NCBI GenBank assembly: GCA_004335835.1
Contig: RWJK01001731.1
Span: forward strand, 186,426 to 250,425
DNA: 64,000 bases
Origin: Scenedesmus sp. ARA3
Lineage: Eukaryota; Chlorophyta; Chlorophyceae; Sphaeropleales; Scenedesmaceae
Direction: 5' to 3'
Shown here: positions 1 through 12,638 of the stretch, one piece after another
How the letters are laid out: each line of letters opens with the position of its first letter
Position numbering within the stretch: position 1 is the stretch's first letter
The notes under the pieces: generated by a model
Databases searched by the model: none
The model's input: the letters and a program-made list of their open reading frames with translations, nothing else
Told to the model about the DNA's origin: nothing
Made by a program: the position numbers and the translations under genes

Positions 1-182
1 TGCGGCAGCTGCGGTTCAACTGTGATGGATGGCTGCAAGCGCAACTCTGGCGCTGCTGCACCGTCGTTGCTGCTGTGTATTGTTGACATACAAATTGCAT
101 CAGTTGCAAGCAGGCTAATGAAGCATTAAGTACATTTACAGTCAGTGCATTTTTGTTGTGTGTGTGGTGCTGCGCGGGGCAG

Positions 183-2457
183 GTGTGCTTCAAGCGCAAC
201 ATCCACGGGCGCTCCCTTGCCGACATCCAGGCCATGGCCAAGGCCTGGGAGGCGGCACCACCCAACACCACACTGGCCTCAGCAGACAGCCTGTTCAAGG
301 AGGAAGGTGCGCAGCAGCAGCAGAACTAGTGCAGCAGCAGCTACAGCAGTTCTTTCCGTGCAGAGCAGCCTGCAGCCGTGATCTGCGTGTGTTTGCTTGC
401 ATGCATCACGCGTCGTGAACCGCGCGTAGAGCAGTATGCTGGCAGCTGATGCCTGCCGGACGACTGCTGCATGCTGTGCCCAGCCAGCCAGATGCACAGG
501 GTAGGCTGATCCAAGTCATGGCACCTGGTGAGCTTCTGGCACTCGTCATGTTGAGCATGCGCTGCCTTGCTACTGCTGCTGCTGCCCTGCCTTCCAGCAG
601 ATGATGCCGCTGCTGCCATCAGTGACGTGGATATGACAGTCGATGATGCAGCAGCAGAGCAGCAGGCAGCCGGTGGGGCTGCAGCAGCACGCAGCGCCAG
701 CCCAACCAAGCAGCAGCAGCAGAGCAAGGGCAGCAGGTGGGAGACGGAAGATGACGATGAGGAGCAGCGGCAGGTGCATTCCACAGAGCCACAAAAGAAG
801 CCCAGCACAGCAGCAGCAGCAATTGATGCACATGCAGCTGCAGCAGCACCTGCAGGTGTCGGTGATGCTGATGCTGATGTGGCAGCAGCAGGGGATGGCA
901 GCAGCAGGCAGCCTGTCAAGAAGAAGCCGAAGCTGTCTGTTGAGCTGGATGACACAGACATAGAGATAGACGCTGAGGCGCTGCTGGCGGGTGTGAACGA
1001 AGCACTGGAGCAGCTCGATGCAGAGGAGCAGCAGCAGGGGTCAGGCCGGGGCAATGCAGCAGCAGCAGCAGCAACAGGGGCAGCGGGTGAGGCTGGGAGG
1101 GCTGGGCGGGGCAAGGCTGGGGCCGGGGCTGGTGCCAGCAGTATGAGCCTGGGTGGCAGCTACAATAGTGGTGGTGGCGGGAGCAAGGGAGGCATCCTGA
1201 AAGCGTGCAGCACGCCCGGCAGCAAGAAAAAGGTACGGTGGCCGGATGACTGCGCTGCTGACGAGGCGGAGGAGGCGGCAGCAGGCTTCAGCATAGCACG
1301 CACGCCACGCCAGGTGAGGACCAGGGGCAGCGGGCGCGGCGCGATGCCGCTTGCTGGTGCGGTTGGTTGTTGACAGAGAGCCTGCTGTTGGTGCTGCATG
1401 CGGCGTGCCGGTAGTGTGGTGCATGCACGCATGTAGTGCATGGCTCTTGTAGGCAGGCACGTGCATCAGAGCAGGCAGGTGTGCATGGCAGGTGTTGTAT
1501 TGCTGCTCGCTAGTCCCCGCACTGACGCAGGTGTGCTGCCTGAACTGTTGCGTGGATGTGCGGATGTGGCTTGTTTGCGGCTCTGCTGTTGCTGCTGTGC
1601 TTGGACTGGGCTGCGGCTGTGCTCGCCTGCGGCTTGCCGTGACAATCATCGGCACTTGGACCTGCGACTCGACCGTCCTGGCGATCAACTGCCACCCTGA
1701 CCAACACCTGCCGCAACCGTTATCGCTCGTCATCATCATCACCATCTACGCTATCATCGCCATCATAACTGCCATGTCCAGCTGGAGGAGGTGTTCTGGG
1801 TGGATGGCCTGGGGCCCAAGGGCTGCTGGTTTGACCAGCCGCCTCAGGATGACTCGGCGGCAGCAGCAGCAGCAGCAGCGGCAGCAGCTGGGGTCGGGGG
1901 CGTGGGTGGTGTGCGGCCGTCAGCGGCCGCGTCGTCGCGAGGTGGTGCGGGTGCAGGGGTGGGGCACGGCAGCTTTGCTGATCAGGTGCGTGGGGGCGGC
2001 CAGTGGCACGGGCACGTGGCAGGGATGCAGTTCAGAAATGGTGGCTGTGGGTTTGCTTGCAGTTTGAGTAGCTGGATGCAACGCATCAGCAGGCTGCTGA
2101 TTTGGCGCAGGGGTGCTGCTACGCAGGCTGGCCTCTGGCTCGGCCTGTGATGGTTGCCCGCTGTCGCCCAGCCCGCTGTCGCTTAGCTTGATGGATTCTG
2201 TTTTCATGCCCATGCATGCATGCACTGTGCAACACAAGCTGTTTGCCCGGCACTGACAAGCTGCTGTGTGGTGTGTGGTGCTTGCGTGTGTGGTTGTGGT
2301 GGTGTGTGGCGTGTCGTGCTGCTGCCATGTACAGGTGCGCGCGGAGCACAGGTCGGAGCATGACGCCTTTAGGGCCATCCTCCTCGGCCACGCGCAGCCG
2401 CCACCCGCAGCAGCAGCAGCAGCAGGCGCAGGGCCACACCGGCCACACCAGCGGTGA
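183..2457 (+). CDS. YLPM1-like nuclear protein, 3' part (5' end outside the window)
   Basis: Four exons join in phase: 183-306, 598-1313, 1782-1985 and 2335-2457 (stop TGA). They give about 388 residues of the C-terminus. The first exon reads RNIHGRSLADIQAMAKAWE. This matches the conserved block of YLP motif-containing protein 1 that follows its kinase-like P-loop domain (human form: RNIHGRKLKEINKMADHWE, from memory). Next come a low-complexity Ala/Gln segment, a basic stretch, an acidic segment (LSVELDDTDIEIDAEALL), and GSKKKVRWPDD, which corresponds to the KKRVRWAD motif of YLPM1. The last exon ends in a short helix with EHRSEHDAFRAILLGHAQ. YLPM1 is a nuclear protein phosphatase-interacting factor in animals; the role in algae is unknown. 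The ATPase part should lie upstream of base 1. The exon 2 start could be 598 or 601, with the same frame. Confidence 0.75.
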
Positions 2458-3932
2458 AGAGAAGAGGTTGAGCAGAAGCCGCCGGCTGGTTTGGCAGCCG
2501 AACGTTGTCTCAGCAGCGGGGATAGCAGGATTCCATTACTCGGCGACAAGTGGACACAGTCGATTAGGATGGCATGTTCTGTTGCTGCACATTTGGTTGA
2601 GTAGATTAGCGGGACTGGGCCATTCTATGGCTGACTGGTACACAGCAGCTCTCGCATGGAAGCAAGGAGGCTGTGGGGTCTGACGCCTGCATATCGTCGT
2701 GCCTGCGCTCATATCCGCGCAGCCGCTTGCTTTTGTCGGCTGCCGTACTCCGCGTCATAGTTGCTGGCAACGCCAGGTGGCCAGCTTGCTGGGTGGATAC
2801 TGCTGCAGCAAGGTCTGCTCTGGCCGCAGATCATGGTTACAGAGTGTCATCGACTGCTTGCAAGCATGGCATGGCATATGGGCCAAGGTGGACATGCAGC
2901 TGCAGTGGCACTGCCAATGCATGTGAACCGCATGCCATGGTTGACTGCTGGCCGCCACGTTCTGTTGCTGCGTTGCATCAGCAAAGAGTGGCTAGCACGT
3001 ACGCGCTGCTGCAAATGCAGCTGTCGTAGCTGCAGAGTTTGTCTTCCATCATGCTGCACAGCATGCTTGAATTTGCAAGTTGAGGCGATGGCCTGTCATG
3101 CCTAGCTCACTGCGGGAACACTGCACACTGTGTCAGGGCAGTTGTCAACCGTTACCTTCCGTCAACCGTTACACCACTGAACCGAGGGCACACTGGAGGC
3201 AGGAACACTGCAAACACACATATTTGCCTGAAGAGTGCTGTGTGATCAGATGATGAAATGCGAACAGCAGGATACGTGCTACACTGCAACATTGGACGCG
3301 CTTCAGCAGTGGAGCTGTCATGACGCTCTCCACTGCAAGGTTATGATCGGTGATCAAGCAGCAGGATACTTTACATGCTGACATGCCAGATGCAAACTCT
3401 CTGTCAGCAGCAGGCACAAGCCGTGCAGTACTAAGCTCAAGCAAGAGCTTGCATCCACACCAAAATCGCTGTGCTGCGCGCCCTGTTACTCAGGAAAAAA
3501 GAGTGCACAACATGCTGATCCTTGGCATCCCTTGCAAGACGCAGAACAATACGGAACTTGCCACCCCTGCCTATTGCACCAGCTCGACACGTGCTCGAGC
3601 AATACACCGCCCAGGCCAGTGACCACCCTTTCTCCACGTAACACTACCTGAGCACAGCCATGATCACCTAGCCACCACCAACGCACAACCACCTACACAA
3701 CGCCAACTCCACCTCACCCACCAACAGCACCAACACACAACCAACACCACAGCCATAGCCACCCACCCAACCGCCGCGCAACCCACGCCAGCGCGCGCTG
3801 CACAGAGCAGCGCACCCCCCCTCCTCACACCCTCGCACCTTCACCTCCACCTCACACCCACACCACACAGAGCAGCGCTCCTCCCCTCACACCTTCAAAC
3901 CCCCCCACCTCAAACCCTTCACCCCCCCCACT
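2458..3932. other. Convergent 3'-3' intergenic region
   Basis: This lies between the 3' ends of the YLPM1-like gene (+) and the GST gene (-). I see no coding exon. The part up to about 3100 is T/G-rich on the + strand, like the 3' untranslated regions elsewhere in the window. From about 3640 it is C/A-rich on + (G/T-rich on -), consistent with the GST 3' untranslated region. TTACA at 3169-3173 reads TGTAA on the - strand, a possible polyadenylation signal for the GST transcript. A 12-base direct repeat, GTCAACCGTTAC, occurs at 3145-3156 and 3161-3172, give or take a base. A 13-base element, CACAGAGCAGCGC, occurs at 3801 and 3866 inside a degenerate C-rich repeat. Confidence 0.5.
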
Positions 3933-5768
3933 TCACACCGCGTGGCTCCACTCCCACTGCACCAGGCCGTCCACCAGCTCCTGCTTGCGCGGGCCCGTGA
4001 GCTGCGCGCTGGGCCGCCCCAGGCAGGCGCGCATCCAGCCCGCCACGCGCGCCAGCTTGCGGCCCTCACACTCCGCCAGCACGTCCAGCCCGCGCCACTC
4101 GGGCAGCACCTGCACCATGCGCGCCACGTACGGCGTGGCCAGCACCTCGGCTGCAGCAGCAGCACGGGCAGGGGAGGGGAGGGCCGCGCAGTGAAGCAGT
4201 GACGCAGCGGCGGGCAGCAGGGGTGGGTGAGAGGAGATGGTGGGTCAATGTGTGGATCACTGCTGGTGTTACTTGACTTGTTTGCACAGAGGGTTGGTTT
4301 CTGATGAGTTTGCTCGAGCTGTGTGTGCGCAGCAGGCATGTGCCGATCCACTGAGTTGAGCCCCTTCATTTGCGGGCAGGCTGCAATATGTGCTGCATGG
4401 CCTGCAGGGCAGACCAGATCAAGTGTCAGCACACGCTAGCAGTTGCTGGGCAATGCTGCAGAAATAGCGTGTCAGGAGTACCACTCTCGAGCTGTGTCTG
4501 GAACCCGTTCAAGTCAGACCACCGCTGCCGCCGCCGCTGCTGCTGCTGCTGCTGCTGCAAACCTGTGGTGTAGAAGGGCCCCATCAGGAAGTGCTCATGA
4601 GGCTTGGAAGACTGCAGCAGCAGGGAGCAGCAGCACACCAGGCAGCAGCACCAGCCACACATCCATGCTGTCGGTGCAGTGGAAGGACAGCACACTCGCA
4701 AGGTGCGCGCCAGCTGCTTTGTCACATGCAGGCCAGGCAGCATGCTGCGGTTGCTGCTGCTGATCACGGCCCAGGCAAGCAGTGCTGGAACTGCAGCAGC
4801 GCAACGCATCACCCGCACTCTGCCTGTCGCTGCGCAACGGCTGGCCTACAAACACCGGCTGGCCCACGCTCACACACCGCCTGACTGGGCCACAGGCCAC
4901 ACGCAGCCTAAACACAAGCCTTCCCAGCACTGCTAAACACACCGCCACACACAAAGTGACACCCAACACACAGCAGCAGGCCACTAAGCCGCACCGCTCC
5001 CTCCTCGCCGCCCTGGCTGCTCATGCTCCAGCCGTAGTGTGGCCCCACAGCGTACTCGCCCTCCCCCGCGCCGTGCAGCGCCAGGAACTCGTCCACGCAG
5101 GCCAGCGCCCCCATCAGCTCCTTCTTGGCCTCCTCAATCATAGCCGGCTCGCTGACCCCAACCAGGTGGTGGTAGGCCGGCACCACATGGTCCTGTGGGT
5201 GTAAACATGAGGTTTGCATAAATTTTCAACATGCAAAGCAAATGGATCAAGTTCACATTTTTCAGCATGTAAGCAATGGGCTGAAGCTGTGTGTGTTGGG
5301 GGGGGAGCGGGGTGCCGCAGGCGTGGGATGAGGTGACTTCCTGGTGTATGTCGGGTACGGGTTTGAGTTGAGGTGATTTGAAAGCAAGCAGCCTTGTACT
5401 GCACGCCACAGCTGCAGGAGCCGGAGCCATGCCATGTGGCTGCTGGTGGCGCAGCAACTGGCCCTGCAAGCTTCTGCCCTGGTGCCAGCACCTGCGCTGG
5501 CCGAAAGCTGCTGCCCAAGGATTGAAACAAAACTGCAGCGTGATGCACCACATGCGCAGACTGCAGCACCCCCATCACCCCCAACACCCCGCCTCCCAAC
5601 CAGTGTATCTGCGCGACGCGGCTACAGCTGGCAGCAGCAGTTTGCGACTCACCGCAAAGTAGCGTGAGAAGAGCTTCACGCGCGCTGCCGTGTATGCGTC
5701 GGGCGGCATCAGCGCTGTGCCACTCTCAGGGTAGGCTGCTGCCAGGTACTCCACAATGGTGGTGCTGC

Positions 5769-5808
<40 letters not shown>

Positions 5809-6793
5809 CAATAGCAACACAGCGTAACCGACAACAATGGGAGCATTGCGCATGCATGCACCTTGGTGATGGTGCCAGCGTCCTTGCGCAAGCATACCGA
5901 TCAAACGCACTTCAGCAAGCAGCGCGCTACACACCTCAGTTGCTGCATGCGTTCCTCAAGTGACAGCGCTGCAGCTGCTGTTGTTGCGCCCTCCAGACAC
6001 GTCCCAACTCACATTCCTGACGTACACCACAACAGCTTATCAGCTTGCTGCAGCTGCTTCACGCACGTGTGTATGCTGGCCGCTGCCTGCACAGCTCCCC
6101 TGGCCCTCCCCCAGCACACAGAGGGGTGAACGGTTGTGCATTTACCATGCCTACAACTGTCATATCACACAGCCACGCGCACCTGTCCACCAGCCTGTTG
6201 GTGCCGTTGAGCAGCACGGGCACGCGCTCGCGCTCCCCCCTGTCAGGGATGATGCTGTGGTACAGCTCCACAAACTCCTGAGGCTTGGCCCCCAGGTCCA
6301 CCTGGCGTGTGAATGTGGAGAGTGGGGGATGGCAGCAGCGAGTGCGGTTGTTGGGCAGACGGCATGCTAACATGACAGTTGCTGACTCTGCAACATCGCA
6401 CACACTGCACTTGTGTATGCAGCATATGTGAGTGCTGGGGACCACCCCGGCACATGCACCACAGGTGAAGGACTGCAGGCTGCAGGACGCTGCAGAGCGG
6501 GTAAGCCTAGCGCACAGCGGGTTGCACGGTGTGGGTTTGCCAGGCCCTGCTGTGTTACTGGTTACTCCACCTGCGGCCTGCTGTCTGACCCACTGCTGGG
6601 CTGCAGGGACAGCGCTGCTGCGCGCACCTTGACCTCCCTGAAGGGCACTTTCTTCTCCAGCAGCGCCATGATCACTGCCTGGCTGTAAGGGCACATGCCG
6701 CCATGCACAGGGTCGGTGGAGGTGTACAGCACCACGTCACCCTTCTCGTCCCTGCCGCCCTGGTCTTTGCTGCGATACTGGACGACAACATGC
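3933..6793 (-). CDS. Glutathione S-transferase, CPYS-type (omega/DHAR-like)
   Basis: Exons on the minus strand are 6793-6628, 6301-6183, 5764-5653, 5192-4995 and 4150-3933 (stop TGA). The N-terminal thioredoxin-fold domain has VVLYTSTDPVHGGMCPYSQA, with the CPYS motif typical of cysteine-type GSTs (omega, lambda, DHAR). It is followed by VKVDLGAKPQEF, the cis-proline segment RVPVLLNG and the glutathione-contacting DSTTIVEYLAAAYP. The C-terminal exons code for the all-helical domain (DHVVPAYHHLVGVSEPAM and, last, EVLATPYVARMVQVLPEW). A catalytic Cys rather than Ser/Tyr suggests thiol transfer or dehydroascorbate reduction, not classical conjugation. Two parts are unresolved. The first exon at 6793 needs two bases from an upstream exon that I cannot place with certainty. 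Also, the 4995 donor and 4150 acceptor differ in phase, so a small connecting exon probably lies between them. Confidence 0.8.
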
Positions 6794-7450
6794 CTGCGCA
6801 AGGGCAAAGCAGCAGCATGGACAGCAGAAGACAGCAGCAGCGATTAGAGCAAGGGCAGGGCGTGACCAGGCACGACCGTAGGCTAATAATGGATTCGGTC
6901 GGAGCTAAGGAAACGAGTCTGGACCTGGCAGGTCGTCTACTCCCTGGTGCTGCTGCAACGAAACTGCTGGAGGGGTGATCTGGCTTCCGGTGCCAAAATC
7001 TCACTGCTGAGGCAGGCGAAGGTGCAGCACCACAAACAACAACGCTAGAACGTCCAAAAGGATTCTTTCTCAAGCCACGAAACGTTCTGTGTGGCTGGCT
7101 TTGACGGTGTCGGAACCGCTTGGACGCGTGGCATGGCAGCAGCTGACACAGACCAGCCAGCTCTCACCTGAACTTCTTGCAACTTGCAGCGGTAGAGCTG
7201 GGATGAGCCTTTACAGGCGCGCGTCGCATCATCGACAGAGCCATGCTGCTGCTGCTGCTGCCGAAGAGATGTTGGAAGTAGTTGATGTTTACGTTTTGGT
7301 ACGTGCACCGATACAGAAAGATGCCAAACAACGAGTATACGCTCTAGCGACGGCCTTGTCAACAGCTCAGCGCACTGCTATGGCAGTGTGGTATGCCACG
7401 TAGCACTTCACCTGCTGCCACTGAAGTGTGCGGGCCTCGGGGACCCTAGA
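6794..7450 (-). other. GST upstream region, probably containing its first exon
   Basis: The GST gene needs an upstream coding exon because the 6793 acceptor splits a codon. Minus-strand frames here include an open segment beginning near 7362 and ending at the donor-like CAGGTGAGAG near 7165, and another open segment over about 6985-7130. Neither has both an ATG and a donor in the right phase, so I do not assign the exon. A plastid or mitochondrial presequence is possible but unsupported. Confidence 0.3.
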
Positions 7451-10260
7451 TCGAATAAACTGCTTTTCTTACGTCAAGTAGTTGCATGGGAGCCTAACAT
7501 CAGGCAGCGTGCTGAGTTCAGCCAGGGCTGCTACATGTATGTACTGCCTCTGGAGGGATGAACATGACGCATCTTGGCAAAGGCAGTGGCCCAGGGCCAG
7601 GCTACAACATCATGCTGGTGTCGAGGCATGGCAGCGGACAGGACCTTCCGGTGGTGCCACTCGTGCCCAGGCTTTCATAAATATCAGTTACACCAGTTGC
7701 CGTGACCCTTTCACAAGCTGCAACTCACGTAGTATGACCAGTGCATGATCAACAGTTCACCACAAGCGTCGGCCCTCGCAGCATCAACCATGCTGGCCGG
7801 TTCACGCTGGCTTGCGCTGCCAGCCGCCCACATGGTGCACATCCAAACACTTTGCAAAATTGGCAGTGACTTGCAAAACCACATCTGCCACATCAGCATC
7901 ATGTCAGACCGGCAGCAGACACCACGGCATTTGAGAGCTGATCACTTTGAGCAAAACCAGCCACAACTTCAACGCAGCGCATGCGCCAGAAACCACAACT
8001 GCACCGCCGTGCAGAGCTGCAAGACCCGCCAGCATCCAAGCGCTGTTGCGGCACCCATCTCGGCTTGTCTTGGCAACACCATGCGCGGGCTGCATCACAA
8101 GAAGCAGTTCACCCAACAGGCTCAGGTTCGATCGCAGCCTCAATCGCAGAACAACCAACACCACTCGTGGGCTGGGTACAGGTGCAGGATTGCAAGCGCA
8201 GCAGCGGGAGAGGATAGCACTGCCCAGCCACTGCAAACCACAACGGCAGCGCTGTTGTAGGCACAGCAGCCAGCAGCTCGTGCACAGCCCGATCAGTCCA
8301 AAGCAGCCGCACACTTTAAGCATGGATCGCAATATTCATAGATACCGGCGGCTGTTCAACAGCCCCTTTCTTTAAATCTTGTGGCTGCCATCACCTGGAC
8401 ACCACCAACACTGCTGCAACTCGCGGCTTCACTTTCCCCACAACCCCCTGTCCAGGCAACTCAACAGTACACAGAACCGATACACAGAACACCGAGCCAC
8501 CCACTGCCGGCAAAACACACTTCAGCAGCTGCCGCTGGCAGCTGCCGTGCAAGTCCATCTTGCCACGTTCAACACACAAGCTGCGCATCACACATAGGGC
8601 GGGGCAAGCGTGGCCCAGCATTGGACACAGCACCCAAACAGCGCAGGCAAAACAGGCAGAGCAAGGCCGGTGCAAGTCGCTAGTGTGTGCTAACTGTCGC
8701 AGCGCGACACACCAATCACAATGTTTAAACATGCATGCATGCAGTACTTTGCAGCTAACCGGGTGCCAGGCAGGTGCAGCCGCCACCAGCAGCATGAGAA
8801 TTGCGCCGTGAAGCTGACCCCTTTCCTGCAAGGAACCGCAACATGTGTGCGTGTGCAGCCAGCTACATGCCACAACACCACACTCGCAGGGTGCTTCAGA
8901 GGAACACCCAGCAGCCCCTGGACATAATTTGCTGTGAGATGCTCAAAGCAAGCAGCCCCCAACCCAGCGCACGCAGCAAAAAATCACATAAGCGCCCCTG
9001 CCCCGTGTACAGATCGCACCCTTTCACAACAGGCCACGCGCTTCTGGTTTCCATAGTGACCAACGGCAGTCGATGCTTTCAGTTTTGCATGCAGCAGCGC
9101 AGCACCACCTGCCGCAAGCCCAGCCTGGCCTGCAAGCGCAGGCGTGCAGCGCTGCGATGAATCCTACAGCATACAGCATACAAGAGCATCCCAACATCTA
9201 CAACAGCAGGCCTCCAAGGTTCTACAGAGGCAGGCAAAGCAGCTGTTGCAGAGACTCTCGGCCACTGGCACAAGGCCACACGCATCTGCGAGCATATCCT
9301 GCAATCACGAAACACATGTTCACGCACGAAGCCCCATGTATCCAGCACTGGGCCAACACGCAAGAGCATAACCAGGCGCATGCGGCGAAATGAGTGTCGC
9401 ACCAGCCCAACACTGACAGTCCTGCTGCTTCACTGAACAGATCGAGTCTCAGCCACCTGGACACCCCCAGCACCCCCAACTGCAGGCGTGAGGCAGCACA
9501 ATGATGACACCAAGGTCAGGGCAGCCCCCAGGACGCTGTACACTACAAGCACAACCAGCCAACAGACAGTGATGGCCAAGCTCCAGCAGCACCCGATGAG
9601 CGGTGGCAGCGCAGCGCCAGCTGTTGAGCATTGCTGCACGACCGTGCTGCATGCGTCAAACCACTAGCCACTGACAGCGTGCGTCACCATGCAAGGCTTG
9701 CAAGAGTGACAGCTGCTGCGCTGCACACCGAACAGCCTGCTCGGGCCTAGCACACCACCATTCATACAATTCACCCCCAAATCAAGGCAACAGAAACATG
9801 CAAGGCAACAATTCTGAACTCCCAACACAGAGCAAGAATGCACAGCAAAATTCCACACCATCAACAGTGCTGGCCGTCCCAGAGCACACGCCAGCAGTGC
9901 AACTGCACAAGCACGCCTGGGCAGCAACCTTCCGCCCACATCGTCACAGCACCTCATCACATCGTCACAGCACCTAATCACCAACAAAACATGACACGCT
10001 AGCAAGCCCGTGTGCCCAGCTGGCATAAAGCACAGCCGCGGCGCACCTCACTAGCGGCCAAGCACAGCAGGCTGCTGGCCTAGCCCCATTGATGGCGCGT
10101 GCGCCAGGCAGCCACAAAACAGTGCGCTCTAGTCCACCCAAAGCTGTCCCTGCATAGCAACTGTTGCAGCCATAGGGAAGTGCCAGACACTCGGCAACAG
10201 CCCAGATGCTGCCGAGCTTGCATGATGCCCACACGTTTGAGGGTGCATCTACATCTGATG

Positions 10261-10322
10261 CACACACACGCACACACGCACGCACGCACGCACGCACCCA
10301 CACACCCACACACGCGCACACA
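10261..10322. repeat. CA/CACG microsatellite
   Basis: About 62 bases of alternating CACA and CGCA units, with interruptions (CACGCACGCACGCACG in the middle). It is non-coding and lies in the gene-poor region. Confidence 0.9.
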
Positions 10323-12312
10323 TCGCAGGCCGTGGGGGCCAAGCCGCATGACGCCACCACCCTCAGCCCACCCTGTATACCGTCCACCACCTTCCCAAAG
10401 ACCACGAGCAGCAGCAGCCCCTGGCGGCATCACATGCCGCTGCAGCCAGCCACTGCACTCGGTTGCACGCGCCACGCAAGTTGCACACGCGCGTCTTGCT
10501 AGCCTATGCAGTCCCGGCGCGGTGATTGCTGCCTCTGCTTTCCCCAGCACCACCCTTCAACCACGCCCTAATGTGTCTGCTGGAGTGCTGCAGCAGCCTC
10601 CCCGACGCATGCTGCACAGCCATGCAGCAGCCGCTGAAGGACATGCCGCATACACAGCAGACTTGTGCTGCCAACGGTCACAAATTTCAGGAGCTGCAAA
10701 CACCCGAAAGCGTGAAAACAATATGCGCGGTACCAGCAAAAAAACTAGCCGGAGCTGCATGCATGTAAACCCAAGCGCTGGGGCTGGCAGCACAGCATGA
10801 CCACCAACTAACAAACAACCCATTTGACCCTCAACCAGCCATCAGCGCGGACACGCGCAGAAGACAGTTAGGCCTATACGCCTCCTGTAAACACCCAGCA
10901 AGAGGGGCAGTGCAGAGCCGAGGCCACCAGCAGCCACATCAACCAGAGGCTCTTGCAACATGCACCGTTCTACCAGCAACGTAGCCCAGCGCCCTCTCCA
11001 AAAGAGTCAGCTGGTCGCACTGCAGCTTCGCAGCCAAGTGCACACCCGCACAGTTTGGCAAGCACGCGCGCTGCATAACCAGCCGCCCAAAGCACACATG
11101 CTGGTTCTCTGCTGCGGATTTTCTGCTGCATGAGCCTCCCCGTTTGCTGCTGGCACGCAGGCACGCAATGGCGGCAGCGGTGCCGCTGCCTGCCGTCAGC
11201 ATGCCAGCACCCAAGAGACCGCACTGCAAACCACGACGCACAGATCTCCACACTGGATATGCACAACGTCACTTTTGAGCCTCAATGGACGGGCCTGCGG
11301 CACAAACAACGGCAGTTGCTAGGGCAATGCTGTAGAGATGTCATGAATGACGTCATTTTAGCGCAAGGTAAAGAATGCGTGCAGCTGAGGGGTGCAGCAG
11401 CTGTCTAACGCACAGGCACCCCGGGTTCTCGCAGGGTGCACAGCTGCTGCAACGACTGACGCCACACAACTCAAAACCCATTTGAGTCCCTGGACATGTT
11501 TTGCATCGGCGCCGGCCACCAAGCCAGCACACCATGCTGCAGAAGACATCCACCCAGCCAGCTGCAGCAGACAACACCAATGCCCCCCATTTTGCCAGCA
11601 CTTCTGCCCTTTGCAACCTAATGACCTTGATTAAAAACACGAGCCACACCCAGCGCGCTGCCATGCAGGTGACACGCCAGCACTGCAGCCGCCACGCGCT
11701 GCAACTCCGCCTGCTGCTGCAAGCTAGTGCGCAGGCTGGCACGCAGGCGTGCTCACGCCACACACCGCGGCGGTTTTCCACAACATATGCCATGCAGGCC
11801 GGCATAAGGGCGGTGATGCGCATGCAATGTAAGCAGCGACCAAGCAACAGCAGCGCTGGAGGCAGCTGCCAGAAATAACCAGCAGGCACCTGCTGCCACC
11901 ACAGCACTGCTAGCGTGACAGGCTGCAATGCAGTGGTGTGCGCAGGCAGGCGGCCCGCCACGTCGCAGTCTCTGCATTATGTATTCCACCAAGGCAGGCA
12001 TTCAGAATTTGAAACTGTGACGCACAAGCCCTGCAACGCCCAAGCGCACTGCACACTTGAAGGCCATCCCCACACAATGCTGGTCACGGCGGCTGCATTT
12101 TTTATGGGCGCTGGCGCTGCTCACTGCTGCTGTTGGCCAAGCGCCTGTCAGTGCCGCTGCCGGCAGCAGACACGTTCAAACCGATTATGTCAGTCTCATG
12201 TACAAAGGACCTGCACAATGAGTACATCAGTACGGGCATACCCACAGCTCCGCTGCCCAACCGAAGCATAGCCGGCACGCACACACCAGAGCAGCAGCTA
12301 TGCAGGCACACA

Positions 12313-12317
12313 TTACA
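12313..12317 (-). terminator. Candidate TGTAA polyadenylation signal of the PPR gene
   Basis: TTACA on +, TGTAA on -, 322 bases past the PPR stop codon. TGTAA is the usual signal in chlorophycean algae. Assigned by position only. Confidence 0.4.
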
Positions 12318-12638
12318 CGTATGCCAAGCTGACCGTGGCTGCTCTGCACAGTGCCAGCAAACCACACAGCTGATGTAGACTCACTGTGCTGCTGAGGAGC
12401 TGCGCAGCTGGCTACGATCCCACGCATTGCACTGCACAGAACAGCACTACTAAGAAAAACAAAGTCCCCCCGTTTCTGCAAACGCACCGGACAACCCTGG
12501 ATTCAGGCATATGCATGCAGCCCTCAACCATGCGGAGCACGCCGGGCACATCCAAGGCACTGCCAGCTGCCAGGCAGCAAGCAGCTGCGCACAGTTCCGC
12601 TGCATGAGCGGCCCTCTCTGCAGGTCCCCTGCGCTTCC

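Larger units (their letters stand above)
7451..12638. other. Long gene-poor region downstream of the PPR gene
   Basis: I find no exon chain with conserved protein sense on either strand over about 5 kb. Open frames are short and lack splice-consistent partners. The + strand is C/A-rich, so the - strand is G/T-rich. That matches the composition of transcribed non-coding DNA in this window and suggests transcription, if any, on the minus strand. A CA/CACG microsatellite lies at 10261-10322. TTACA at 12313-12317 is the nearest candidate polyadenylation signal for the PPR gene. Confidence 0.45.

Noticed and set aside
341..1114. 257-residue minus-strand frame over the YLPM1-like exon
   Set aside because: It is the antisense shadow of the exon, made of Ser/Ala/Cys runs from CAG repeats.
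10080..10800. Overlapping frames of 143-233 residues near the CA/CACG repeat
   Set aside because: They are low-complexity Thr/His, Ala or Cys strings, overlap on both strands and have no splice partners or family signatures.
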